Shown piece by piece: positions 18,336-27,287 of a stretch of DNA of 64,000 nt (position 1 is the stretch's first letter; every line of letters begins with the position of its first letter). The DNA is from Pelagibacteraceae bacterium AG-345-F21 (lineage in GTDB: Bacteria; Pseudomonadota; Alphaproteobacteria; Pelagibacterales; Pelagibacteraceae). The position numbers were made by a program, and so were the translations under genes. Under the pieces are notes generated by a model, which was not told the origin of the DNA, ran no database searches, and saw only the letters and a list, made by a program, of their open reading frames with translations. The stretch is from positions 1 through 64,000 of the forward strand of contig QCAW01000002.1 in the NCBI GenBank assembly GCA_003281795.1, written 5' to 3'.

Positions 18336-19625
18336 ATGAAAAAGAATTTATTAATTCTATTAAGTTGTTTTTTTACTTTAATCATTACTGGAACTAGTAA
18401 TGCTGAAACAACTATGTCTCAAGAAGGTCAATATATCTTTAATTCACTAGGATTTTATCTTGGTGGCGTATTAGTTGCATTTATGGCTGCTGGATTTTGT
18501 ATGTTAGAAAGTGGTTTGGTCACAACTAAAAGCGTTTCAACTATAGCTGCAAAAAATATAGGAAAATTTGCTATATGTTCACTAATTTTTTTTTTAGTAG
18601 GTTACAATTTAGCTTATGGAGTTCCTGAGGGTGGCTATCTCGGATCTTTTACAATTTGGACTGATACTACAAATTCTGAAACTGGTTATTCCGGATATTC
18701 AGATTGGTTCTTTCAGACTATGTTCGTTTGCGCTACAGCATCTATAGTGTCTGGAGCGGTAGCAGAAAGAATTAAAATTTGGCCGTTCTTTTTATTTGCG
18801 GCGATAATGGCAGGTGTAATTTATCCAATATCAATGGGTTGGCAATGGGGTGGTGGATGGTTATCTACTGCTGGTTTTTCTGATTTTGCTGGATCAACTT
18901 TAGTACATGCATGTGGAGGAGCAGCTGCATTAGCAGGAGTAATAGTTTTGGGCCCTAGAACTGGAAGATTTTCATCTCAAGGAGGAAAAAGAGTGATGGT
19001 ACCGTTTGCGGCATCGAGCATTCCACTTGTAACACTTGGTACTTTCTTACTTTGGTTTGGATGGTTCGGATTTAATGGTTTTAGTCAATTAGCAATGGGA
19101 ACTTTTGATGACGTAAATGCGATTTCTAAAATAGCAGTAAATACGCATTTGGCAGGTGCCGCAGGAACTGTAACAGGAGCAGCTCTTACTAGACTACTCG
19201 GAGGAAAAACAGATATTGTAATGATGTTAAACGGTGCATTAGCTGGATTGGTGGCAATAACTGCAGAGCCGTTAACTCCTGGACCTATTACTGCTATGTT
19301 AATTGGATCTATAGGCGCTGTTATAATGTATTACGGAACAAAGATGCTTGAAAGTTTTGGTCTCGACGATGTTGTTGGGGCTATTCCAGTACATATGTTT
19401 GCTGGAATATTTGGAACTTTAGTGGTCCCTTTTACAAATGGAGACACAACTTTCGGAACTCAATTTGTTGGAATGTTTTCAGTTGTAGTATTTAGTTTTG
19501 TACTTTCTTATTTAACTTTTGTTGGCATGAAAATAACAGTAGGTTTAAGAATAAGCAAAGAAGCAGAGAAACTGGGAACTGACAAAGCAGAAGTTGGCGT
19601 AACCGCTTATTCTATAAGAGATTAA
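18336..19625 (+). CDS. amtB: Ammonium transporter (second, tandem copy)
   Basis: Strong similarity to the preceding Amt; signal-peptide start at in-frame ATG 18336. Confidence 0.95.
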   Translation: MKKNLLILLSCFFTLIITGTSNAETTMSQEGQYIFNSLGFYLGGVLVAFMAAGFCMLESGLVTTKSVSTIAAKNIGKFAICSLIFFLVGYNLAYGVPEGGYLGSFTIWTDTTNSETGYSGYSDWFFQTMFVCATASIVSGAVAERIKIWPFFLFAAIMAGVIYPISMGWQWGGGWLSTAGFSDFAGSTLVHACGGAAALAGVIVLGPRTGRFSSQGGKRVMVPFAASSIPLVTLGTFLLWFGWFGFNGFSQLAMGTFDDVNAISKIAVNTHLAGAAGTVTGAALTRLLGGKTDIVMMLNGALAGLVAITAEPLTPGPITAMLIGSIGAVIMYYGTKMLESFGLDDVVGAIPVHMFAGIFGTLVVPFTNGDTTFGTQFVGMFSVVVFSFVLSYLTFVGMKITVGLRISKEAEKLGTDKAEVGVTAYSIRD

Positions 19626-19659
19626 TTACTTTCCCTTAGTTTGATAGTAGTTAATAAGT

Positions 19660-19690
19660 AAGGCTCGAGAAATCGGGCCTTATTTGTTTT
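19660..19690 (+). terminator. Rho-independent terminator after second amt
   Basis: aaggctcga-gaaa-tcgggcctt, 9-bp stem (one G.U), GAAA tetraloop, then tatttgtttt. Confidence 0.75.
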
Positions 19691-20705
19691 CATCCCAAAG
19701 TTTTTTCCAATCTTTGTTTGGTGAAAGACCAAAAGCTGAATTAATATTTGTAAAATGAATTGCCAAAGATGGAACTGGTGAAATACAAATTTCTTCTTTA
19801 TAAATCTCATGCAACGGTGTTTCAAAAGGATAATGTTCTTGTTGACACATGCTGATTAATTTATTCCAGTGTTTTTTCACAGTTTGTTTGCTCATTAAAA
19901 ACGTACATAAGCTTTCATTGATTTTACGCCAGTGATAATTTTCACCTAAAAAAAGTTTTGTATCTTCTGCTTTCATATATAAAAAAGGATAGTCAGTTGG
20001 ACAAATAACTATTTCATTTTTGGTTAAAGAAGCGATTCTTTCGTATGTAAATATTATTTCGGAAATACTCTCTTTTTCGTGAATATAGTCATCCTCTACA
20101 AAATAAATTAAATCTTGTGAAGTTTTTGACAGTTCTAAAGACTTATAAATATTACACATATTTGATAACTGATTATCACTGGTTTTCTCATTTTTTTTAT
20201 TTGTTTGATTAATTTTTTCAATAAATTCGCTAATCTTTAAATTATGTAACTTATATTCAAAATTGAATTTTTTAATCATATCTTCAATTTTAATTATATT
20301 TTCATTGCTTGAATTATGGTCTACTAAAATAATATTAAAACTAATATTTTGGTGAATATTTTTTGCAAATTGAACACTTTTTAATATTGAGTTTATTGAT
20401 CTTAAAGTGTACTCAATTTTATCTTTTTTAAAGATTCGATCTTTATTTTGCGTCAACATTTGCACGCTTGCGCAAGTTCTAATTATTATATCTAAAGACT
20501 TCACTCTTCTTGTTATCTTAACCTCACCCAAAGGAAGGTTAATTGATTTTTTACCTTGGATGCTAAGAATATCGTTAACTAGTTTATCAGCAGTAGGCGA
20601 ATAAAAATTGCTTTGATCAATTATCTCATATCCCATAATTCTACATAATTTAACAAAGATTTTTTTTATAAAATGAGTTTTTGAAGTGTTTTCAATTTTT
20701 TTCAT
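19680..20705 (-). CDS. Hypothetical, glycosyltransferase-like
   Basis: SLDIIIRTCASV...FNIILVDHNSS...LIYFVEDDYIHE resembles a GT-A fold; remote. Confidence 0.55.
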   Translation of the reverse strand: MKKIENTSKTHFIKKIFVKLCRIMGYEIIDQSNFYSPTADKLVNDILSIQGKKSINLPLGEVKITRRVKSLDIIIRTCASVQMLTQNKDRIFKKDKIEYTLRSINSILKSVQFAKNIHQNISFNIILVDHNSSNENIIKIEDMIKKFNFEYKLHNLKISEFIEKINQTNKKNEKTSDNQLSNMCNIYKSLELSKTSQDLIYFVEDDYIHEKESISEIIFTYERIASLTKNEIVICPTDYPFLYMKAEDTKLFLGENYHWRKINESLCTFLMSKQTVKKHWNKLISMCQQEHYPFETPLHEIYKEEICISPVPSLAIHFTNINSAFGLSPNKDWKKLWDENK

Positions 20706-20725
20706 AATGGTCTATAACTATTAAC

Positions 20726-21124
20726 ATGAATATAAAACCATCCCAAGTTCTAGTTGAAGAAGCCACTAAACAAATTAAAACTTTAAGCGTTGAAGAAGTT
20801 GAGAAACTATTAAAAGAAGAGGAAATTACCTTAATTGATATAAGAGATATAAGAGAGTTATGGAAAGAAGGAACTGCAAAGGGCGCAATTCATATACCCA
20901 GAGGAATGTTGGAATTTTGGCTAGACCCTAATAGCTCTTATTACAAAGAGAAAAAAATATCAGAGATTAAAAATATGGTTTTATATTGCGCACTAGGCAT
21001 GAGGTCAGCTTTGGCGACTAAATCTTTACAAGATATGGGTTTTAATAATGTAGCCCATATAGACGGAGGGTTTGCTGCTTTAAAAAAGTCTAATATAGAA
21101 ATAGTTAGTAAAGAAAAAAAATAA
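20726..21124 (+). CDS. Rhodanese-like domain protein
   Basis: LIDIRDIRELWKEGTAKGAIHIPRGMLEFW, LYCALGMRSALA. Confidence 0.92.
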   Translation: MNIKPSQVLVEEATKQIKTLSVEEVEKLLKEEEITLIDIRDIRELWKEGTAKGAIHIPRGMLEFWLDPNSSYYKEKKISEIKNMVLYCALGMRSALATKSLQDMGFNNVAHIDGGFAALKKSNIEIVSKEKK

Positions 21125-21125
21125 T

Positions 21126-21713
21126 TTATTTACTAGCTTCATTTAAAACAAATTCTATTCTATCTTGTCCCCAAAAAATTTTGTTATTTGAAACAAAAGT
21201 TGGAGCGCCAAAAATACTTTTTTCAAAAGCTTCATTAGTTTTTTTTCTTAAGGAGTCTTTTATAGATGATGAAGTCACTCTTAATAAAAACGTTTTAGGA
21301 TTGATATTTAAATTTTTAAGTATTCTGTGAATTATGTTTTCATCATTCATATTTAAACCATCTTGCCATATTGCGTTAAAAATATTATCTATATAATAAC
21401 TCTTGAAATTATCTTCTTCTGCCACCAAAACACCTCTCATTAAATTCAAACTTCTAATCGGAAAGTACGAATTAAATTTAAATTTTACACTATTTTTTTC
21501 AGCAATTAATTTACAATCTCTGACCATATGTTTTGCTTTAGCAGGTATAAAGGCAGGTGCTTTAATTCCGTGCAAATTATGTAATCCACCGAGCAATATT
21601 GGCTTGTATCTTATTTTTATTGAATTTTTTTTCTCAATTTTTCTTACTTCTTTATGCGCTAAAAAAGAATAAGGGCTAATAAAATCAAAATAAAAATCAA
21701 AAGATTTAATCAT
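21126..21713 (-). CDS. 2-hydroxychromene-2-carboxylate isomerase / DsbA-family protein
   Basis: FYFDFISPYSFLA, FGAPTFVSNNKIFWGQDRIEFV motifs. Confidence 0.85.
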   Translation of the reverse strand: MIKSFDFYFDFISPYSFLAHKEVRKIEKKNSIKIRYKPILLGGLHNLHGIKAPAFIPAKAKHMVRDCKLIAEKNSVKFKFNSYFPIRSLNLMRGVLVAEEDNFKSYYIDNIFNAIWQDGLNMNDENIIHRILKNLNINPKTFLLRVTSSSIKDSLRKKTNEAFEKSIFGAPTFVSNNKIFWGQDRIEFVLNEASK

Positions 21714-22176
21714 TGAAATTAATTTTTTTTGAGAAAAAAATTCTAATTAACCAGTATATTGTCAAACCGAAAGGACCAGTAAAATAAGTCAAAGTTAAAG
21801 AAAAAATAACAAAAAATTTTGGTATAATATATTTTTGAGAATCTCGAGCAATCCAAGCCCCAACAAACAAACTAATTGCTAAAAAATGAAGCCAAAACAC
21901 TAAAAGAAAAGCTTCATCAGAAAACATTGAATACAATCCATCTATTCCCTTATAAAGTTCAAAACCATCGAAAATATTTCCCTCCATATAAATTGAATAA
22001 GCTACAAAGGTATAAGCGGCAGCCAGAAGCAAAGGAAGAATTATAGATTGCACAAAAAAATTAGTTAAAGTGTGGTTAGGTATAATTATTAACATCAACC
22101 AAAAAGGCACAACCCCCCAATTAGTTAACAAGTAAATATTTTCATAAGTTAATAATGGAAGAAGATTATTTATCAT
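21706..22176 (-). CDS. ABA4-like / DUF4281 membrane protein
   Basis: WGVVPFWLMLIIIPN, FLVFWLHFLAISLFVGAWIARD, GPFGLTIYWLIR. Confidence 0.8.
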   Translation of the reverse strand: MINNLLPLLTYENIYLLTNWGVVPFWLMLIIIPNHTLTNFFVQSIILPLLLAAAYTFVAYSIYMEGNIFDGFELYKGIDGLYSMFSDEAFLLVFWLHFLAISLFVGAWIARDSQKYIIPKFFVIFSLTLTYFTGPFGLTIYWLIRIFFSKKINFND

Positions 22177-22202
22177 TGAAAATAATATAGTATATTAAGT
22201 TA

Positions 22203-22763
22203 ATGAATCCCACATTAAATAAAAGTGATTTTGAAGACCTAACGACTAATTTAAAAGATATAGCTTACTCGTATTTAGAAAAATATAACCCTTCTAAACA
22301 ACAGCTTAAAGTTTATTTATTAAAAAAATATTTGACTAAAATAAAAGGAACTAATTCAAAAAAAGAAGTTTCTAAGATAATAGACGAGATAATTATTAAT
22401 CTTGAAAAAAATAAAATATTAAATGATGAACTTTATTCAGATTCTAAAGCTAGAATGTTTTTAAAACGAGGTTATTCACTAAATAAAATAAATCAATCTC
22501 TAAGAAATAAAGGCATAGATATAAATTTTATTCAAAAAAGTATAAACAAGATTAAAGAAAATGAGATTGAGCCTGATTTTGTTTCGGCTTTAAAACTTTG
22601 CAAAAGAAGAAGGATTGGTCCTTTAAGACCAGAGTCAAATAGAGAAATTTTTTATAAGAAAGACATGGGCATTTTAGCCCGAGGAGGATTTAGTTACGAT
22701 CTTTCAAAAAGAGTATTAGAGCTTGATGCTAAAGAATTTAATAAATTACTCAAGATCGCTTGA
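22203..22763 (+). CDS. recX: Regulatory protein RecX
   Basis: YLEKYNPSKQQLKVYLLKK, LNKINQSLRNKGID, RRRIGPLRP; characteristic RecX repeats. Confidence 0.8.
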   Translation: MNPTLNKSDFEDLTTNLKDIAYSYLEKYNPSKQQLKVYLLKKYLTKIKGTNSKKEVSKIIDEIIINLEKNKILNDELYSDSKARMFLKRGYSLNKINQSLRNKGIDINFIQKSINKIKENEIEPDFVSALKLCKRRRIGPLRPESNREIFYKKDMGILARGGFSYDLSKRVLELDAKEFNKLLKIA

Positions 22764-22889
22764 TTTTTTCTCTTTTTCATCTTTAACTAGTTGATCTAGT
22801 TTTCTTTTAAGGAGATTTCTTACAATAATAAAAAATAGCACTCCTACAAAAGTTACTGAAATAATTATTATTAATATAGTCTTAAACAT
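22746..22889 (-). CDS. Small single-TM protein, 47 aa, absent from ORF track
   Basis: Manual translation: MFKTILIIIISVTFVGVLFFIIVRNLLKRKLDQLVKDEKEKKSSDLE*; start overlaps cysQ stop (ATGTTTAA). Confidence 0.6.
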   Translation of the reverse strand: MFKTILIIIISVTFVGVLFFIIVRNLLKRKLDQLVKDEKEKKSSDLE

Positions 22890-23661
22890 TGAGATTGTCT
22901 GATCTTTTAATTAATAAACTTGGATTTTTATAGTCCTCTTTGCCATATAAAAAAGGTTTACCTTCTAAAGTTTTAATAATCGCACCAGCGTTTGCTGCCA
23001 CTGCATGACCTGCTGCATAATCCCATTCATTAGCTCTTTCTCTTGCAGCATAAATGTCATATTCGCCAGTTGCAATTACACAAAATTTATATGAGCTAGC
23101 CATTTTTACAATCGACGTTACATTAAACTCTTTTAATTTATTTAAGATTATATCTGATGGCTTTAACACACTAGATAAAGCAACAATTTTATTTTTAGGT
23201 TGTTTTTTTGTACAATTAATTTTTTTAACAATTTCGTTTTCAATCACAAAGCTTTCTCCAGGGCTATAGGAAAAAAAGAGTTTATTTTTTTTTGGTGCTC
23301 CCACTAAACCTATTACTGGGACTTTGTTTATTATCAATGCAGCATTTATCGTGTACTCATCCTTTCCTGCTATGTATTCTTTCGTTCCATCTATTGGATC
23401 TATCAACCAAAATATATCAAATTTATTTTTAATTTTTAAATCAACAGTTTCTTCAGAAATAATAGGAATGTTTGGTGTTAATTGTAAAATCTTATTTGTT
23501 ACCAATTCATTTACTTTTAAATCTCCATTACTTACAGGAGATTTATCAGATTTTATTTCAATTTTTAAACCTTGGTCATATAATTTAATAGACTCTTTTC
23601 CTGCAATTTTAAACGTATCAATTAAACCTTCAGTAATTGATTTTAATTCATTTTTATTCAT
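22882..23661 (-). CDS. cysQ: 3'(2'),5'-bisphosphate nucleotidase
   Basis: ISEET, WLIDPIDGTKEYIAG, ERANEWDYAAGHAVAANAGA motifs. Confidence 0.88.
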   Translation of the reverse strand: MNKNELKSITEGLIDTFKIAGKESIKLYDQGLKIEIKSDKSPVSNGDLKVNELVTNKILQLTPNIPIISEETVDLKIKNKFDIFWLIDPIDGTKEYIAGKDEYTINAALIINKVPVIGLVGAPKKNKLFFSYSPGESFVIENEIVKKINCTKKQPKNKIVALSSVLKPSDIILNKLKEFNVTSIVKMASSYKFCVIATGEYDIYAARERANEWDYAAGHAVAANAGAIIKTLEGKPFLYGKEDYKNPSLLIKRSDNLNV

Positions 23662-23827
23662 TTTTAAATTTTTCTAAAATAACAATTTCTGCATTAATTA
23701 CCTGCTTTCCAAAATTTTCAAAATTAACTGTAACTTTATTACCTATAATCGATTGAATTTGCCCCACCCCCCAGCTTTTATTAGCTGGATTAATAACATA
23801 ATCACCTGGTTCAAAATCAATTTGCAT
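23654..23827 (-). CDS. DUF3553 protein, 57 aa, absent from ORF track
   Basis: Manual translation: MQIDFEPGDYVINPANKSWGVGQIQSIIGNKVTVNFENFGKQVINAEIVILEKFKNE*; overlaps cysQ start. Confidence 0.85.
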   Translation of the reverse strand: MQIDFEPGDYVINPANKSWGVGQIQSIIGNKVTVNFENFGKQVINAEIVILEKFKNE

Positions 23828-23866
23828 TATGGAAAATAGTTAATAATTATATTATACACTTTAGTA

Positions 23867-24994
23867 ATGAATTCTCTAGGAATTAATAAATCTAATAAAA
23901 ACACCAAAGTAGTCGTTGCAATGTCTGGGGGAGTGGACTCATCAGTAGTAGCGGCACTAATGAAAAATGATGGTTATGATGTAACCGGGATTACTTTGAA
24001 GCTTTACGATGATACCAATTCATCTAATAAAGGAAGGCAATGTTGTGCTGGTCAAGACATTTTAGACGCTAAAAGAGTTTCCGAAAAACTTGATATTAAT
24101 CACAAAATTTTATTTTATCAAAAAAAATTTAAAACTGAGGTAATTGACTCGTTTATAGATAGTTATACAGCTGGGGAAACACCTATTCCATGTGTGCAAT
24201 GCAATCAAACTGTTAAATTTAGAGATTTATTTAAATTTGCAAAAGATCTAAATGCAGACGCACTAGTCACAGGACACTATGTATCTAGATTTAATAATAA
24301 TGGTCAAGCAAGTATGTATAGAGCAAAAGACCAGAATAGAGACCAAAGCTACTTTTTGTTCAGCACTTCGCAAGAGCAATTAAATTATCTTAGATTTCCA
24401 CTAGGTGAAATCGATAAATCGGAGACTAGATCTATCGCAAAAAATCTTGATTTAAATGTTGCTAGCAAACCAGATAGTCAAGATATATGCTTTGTGCCTA
24501 ATGGAGATTATAGTTCAGTAATTAAAAAATTTAGACCAGAGTCTTTCAAACCAGGAAAAATTTTAGATTTAAAAGGAAAACAAATAGGAGACCATGAAGG
24601 AATTATTAATTATACAATTGGTCAAAGAAAAGGAATAAAAATATCTAATAATCAACCTCTTTACGTTATTAATATTAACGCAGATAATAATACAATAATT
24701 GTTGGCTCTAAAGAGTGTTTAGAAATTAAAAAAATTTCTTTAAGAGATATAAATCTTTTAGGAAACAAAGAAGATTTTAAAAATTTTATTAGTATTAAAG
24801 TTAGGTCAACAGGTAAGCTGTTAAAAGCAAAAGTTTCTATTATCGATAAAAAAGCAGACGTTGAAATTTTGGATAAAGAAACAGGAATTTCACCAGGCCA
24901 AGCATGTGTTTTTTATACTAAAGATAAAGTTGGGGATAAAGTTTTGGGAGGTGGTTGGATTGATAAGACTTTTAATAATAATTTATCCACTTAA
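23867..24994 (+). CDS. mnmA: tRNA 2-thiouridine(34) synthase MnmA
   Basis: [44 protein letters not shown] motifs. Confidence 0.96.
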   Translation: MNSLGINKSNKNTKVVVAMSGGVDSSVVAALMKNDGYDVTGITLKLYDDTNSSNKGRQCCAGQDILDAKRVSEKLDINHKILFYQKKFKTEVIDSFIDSYTAGETPIPCVQCNQTVKFRDLFKFAKDLNADALVTGHYVSRFNNNGQASMYRAKDQNRDQSYFLFSTSQEQLNYLRFPLGEIDKSETRSIAKNLDLNVASKPDSQDICFVPNGDYSSVIKKFRPESFKPGKILDLKGKQIGDHEGIINYTIGQRKGIKISNNQPLYVININADNNTIIVGSKECLEIKKISLRDINLLGNKEDFKNFISIKVRSTGKLLKAKVSIIDKKADVEILDKETGISPGQACVFYTKDKVGDKVLGGGWIDKTFNNNLST

Positions 24995-25068
24995 TTAACA
25001 GCTTAAATCAAGGCACGTATAAAGTGATTACATATTTTTTCAGTATATGTTTTAATCAAAATAATTAA

Positions 25069-25233
25069 GGGGCAACTCTTAACTGGCCATTTGGGGAAAA
25101 ACCGAGAGGTTCAAGCTCAAAGGGCAGAAAGGTGAACCTAGTAGCGCTAGAATAGTTCATCGGGACGGCTTGGCGGTAGCGCCTAAAACGACGAGCCAAA
25201 CTACTAAATTTCTGGGCGAAAGCCTAGAAATTT
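25069..25233 (+). ncRNA. Candidate structured non-coding RNA of unknown class (strand uncertain)
   Basis: Convergent intergenic gap with locally raised G+C and several helices: aggttca/tgaacct (25107-25113/25133-25139), agtag/ctact (25140-25144/25201-25205), ggct/agcc (25167-25170/25194-25197), ggcg-gtag-cgcc (25172-25183), and a 12-bp GAAA-capped hairpin aaatttctgggc-gaaa-gcctagaaattt (25206-25233). Confidence 0.65.
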
Positions 25234-25933
25234 ATGTGGTCTTCCTCCAAAAAAATCTAGATAACAAATAAAATACAATTACACCAACAAAATAATTCCA
25301 TTCCAACATATGTTTAAAATGTGTATTTCCTTTAGTGACTAGAGTAGGCAAACTGAGGATAGCAACTAATACTAATATACTAACTAAAATTAATTTCATA
25401 ATTAGTACTTTTCTATTAATAAATCTTTGTAGTTTGTTTTTGAGTTTAAAAAAATGATATACTAAATATCCTTGAGCGATAAGTTCAAAAATAATGAACA
25501 AAAGCAAAACAACTCGTCTAAATAATTTATAAACTTGTATGTCAAATTTAATTCCTAAAAAAATAGAGTGGATAACTAAAAATATTGCCGACAAAATTCC
25601 AAATGTTTTAAACTTATAATTAATTTGTGTAGAATATAATTTATTTATTAAATCGTTATTATTTTTCCAATACAGGTATAGGAGAAATCCGGTTATAAAC
25701 ATCGAAGGTTTAAAAACCAAATATTGAGGAAAAGCACGAGAAGCTCTACTTATTGATAAGCTACCATCTAAATAAGGAATTGAAAAATCAGATCTACCAA
25801 TCTGATCCACAGCAAAAATAGTTTTTTCTAAAAATTCAGGGTTCTGGGAAATTATTAAGCACAAATTAATTGCACAAAATGGAATAAAAAAAATCCACAA
25901 ACTCAATTTCCGAATTTGAGTTATTTCATTCAT
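25232..25933 (-). CDS. Hypothetical multi-pass membrane protein
   Basis: 233 aa, about six hydrophobic helices. Confidence 0.65.
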   Translation of the reverse strand: MNEITQIRKLSLWIFFIPFCAINLCLIISQNPEFLEKTIFAVDQIGRSDFSIPYLDGSLSISRASRAFPQYLVFKPSMFITGFLLYLYWKNNNDLINKLYSTQINYKFKTFGILSAIFLVIHSIFLGIKFDIQVYKLFRRVVLLLFIIFELIAQGYLVYHFFKLKNKLQRFINRKVLIMKLILVSILVLVAILSLPTLVTKGNTHFKHMLEWNYFVGVIVFYLLSRFFWRKTT

Positions 25934-25947
25934 AAAATTTTAATTGA

Positions 25948-26031
25948 TTATTTCTTTTTATTTCTTTTTCTTGCTCTTCTTTTTTTTGAGCCTATTTTTC
26001 TTCTGCCTCGGTGTTTTTTTGGGTAACCCAT
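25948..26031 (-). CDS. Unlisted 27-aa highly basic peptide
   Basis: Manual translation: MGYPKKHRGRRKIGSKKRRARKRNKKK*, 16/27 K+R; preceded by AAGGAGG a few nt before ATG. Confidence 0.65.
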   Translation of the reverse strand: MGYPKKHRGRRKIGSKKRRARKRNKKK

Positions 26032-26096
26032 ATTTTTGCCTCCTTTTTTCTATTTAATTATCTTAAAATTATATAGAGTCCAATTATACTTATTTT

Positions 26097-27287
26097 ATGA
26101 AAAAGTCTATAAGCACCTTTTTAAAGCATCCGAGTAAAGATAACACCAATAGATCAGCAAATCCCCCAGTTGCTAGAGCGTCCACAATACTTTTTGACTC
26201 TTTACAAGAAATTAAACGACATGAAAAAAAAGTTAACGCGCATAAAAAGGTAAGCCACTATAGCTATGGTAGATACGGAAGTTCTACCACAATAGAACTG
26301 GAGAACATACTTAAAGAGTTAGAGCAAGCTTATCATATTTTTTTAACCGGGACTGGATTTGGAGGAGTTGCACTTGCTTTAATGAGCGTATGTAGACCTG
26401 GAGACGAAATCTTAGTTTCCGACAATGTTTATGGCCCAACTAAAGAAATATCACAAAGGCTTTTGAAAGAATTTAACATTACTGCGAAGTTTTATAATCC
26501 AGTTAGGTTTGATGATCTAAAAAACAAAGTATCGAAGAAAACTAGACTTATAGTTGTTGAAAATCCTGGTAGTAATACTTTTGAATTCCAGGATCTTTCA
26601 AAAATTGTAAATTTAGCAAGAAGAAAAAAAATTTTAACTTTTCTAGACAACACTTGGGGCACGCCCTTATATTTAAAACCTTTGAAAATTGGATTTGATA
26701 TGTCATTTTCATCAGCGACGAAATATTTTTCAGGTCATTCAGATGCAATGGGAGGGTCACTTGCTGTAAATAAAAAAGTTTATAAAAGGGTTATGTTTTT
26801 TTATAAATTATCAGGTTACAGAATGGCAGCCGACGAAGCTTATCTGATAATAAGAGGTTTAAGAACATTAGATGTAAGATTAAAACAACATTATGAAAAT
26901 ACCAAAAAAGTTATAAATTTTTTAAAAAAACAGAAAAAAATTAAAGAAATACTTTATCCCTACAAACCAGGTTCTAAAGATTACAAACTCTGGAAAAAAT
27001 ATTATTCAGGCGGAACAGGGTTGTTATCGATTGTTATTAAAAGTAAAAAAAAATCATCAGTTATAAAGTTTGTAAATTCACTTGAATTATTTGGTATTGG
27101 CTATAGCTGGGGAGGCTATGAAAGTTTAGCAATCTTACAAGAATTAAGAAAAAGCGGAGAATTTTTAAAAGAAAGATACTTTTATAGATTTAACAAAGAT
27201 GAACACATAGTTAGATTGCATATTGGGCTAGAAGATCCAAAAGATTTGACTCAAGATTTAAAAAATTCACTTAAACATGTAAAATAA
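26097..27287 (+). CDS. metC: Cystathionine beta-lyase / Cys-Met metabolism PLP enzyme
   Basis: HYSYGRYGSSTTIELE, SSATKYFSGHSDAMGG (PLP lysine region), FGIGYSWGGYESLA. Confidence 0.88.
   Translation: MKKSISTFLKHPSKDNTNRSANPPVARASTILFDSLQEIKRHEKKVNAHKKVSHYSYGRYGSSTTIELENILKELEQAYHIFLTGTGFGGVALALMSVCRPGDEILVSDNVYGPTKEISQRLLKEFNITAKFYNPVRFDDLKNKVSKKTRLIVVENPGSNTFEFQDLSKIVNLARRKKILTFLDNTWGTPLYLKPLKIGFDMSFSSATKYFSGHSDAMGGSLAVNKKVYKRVMFFYKLSGYRMAADEAYLIIRGLRTLDVRLKQHYENTKKVINFLKKQKKIKEILYPYKPGSKDYKLWKKYYSGGTGLLSIVIKSKKKSSVIKFVNSLELFGIGYSWGGYESLAILQELRKSGEFLKERYFYRFNKDEHIVRLHIGLEDPKDLTQDLKNSLKHVK

Noticed and set aside
25069-25233. Identification of the mnmA-downstream RNA as tmRNA, RNase P, SRP or 6S
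   Set aside because: No tag reading frame, no RNase P core blocks, no SRP apical loop, and not a single long 6S-like hairpin; left as unknown.
25948-26031. Assignment of the basic peptide to bTHX or bS22
   Set aside because: Shared size and charge only; the residue pattern does not match confidently.
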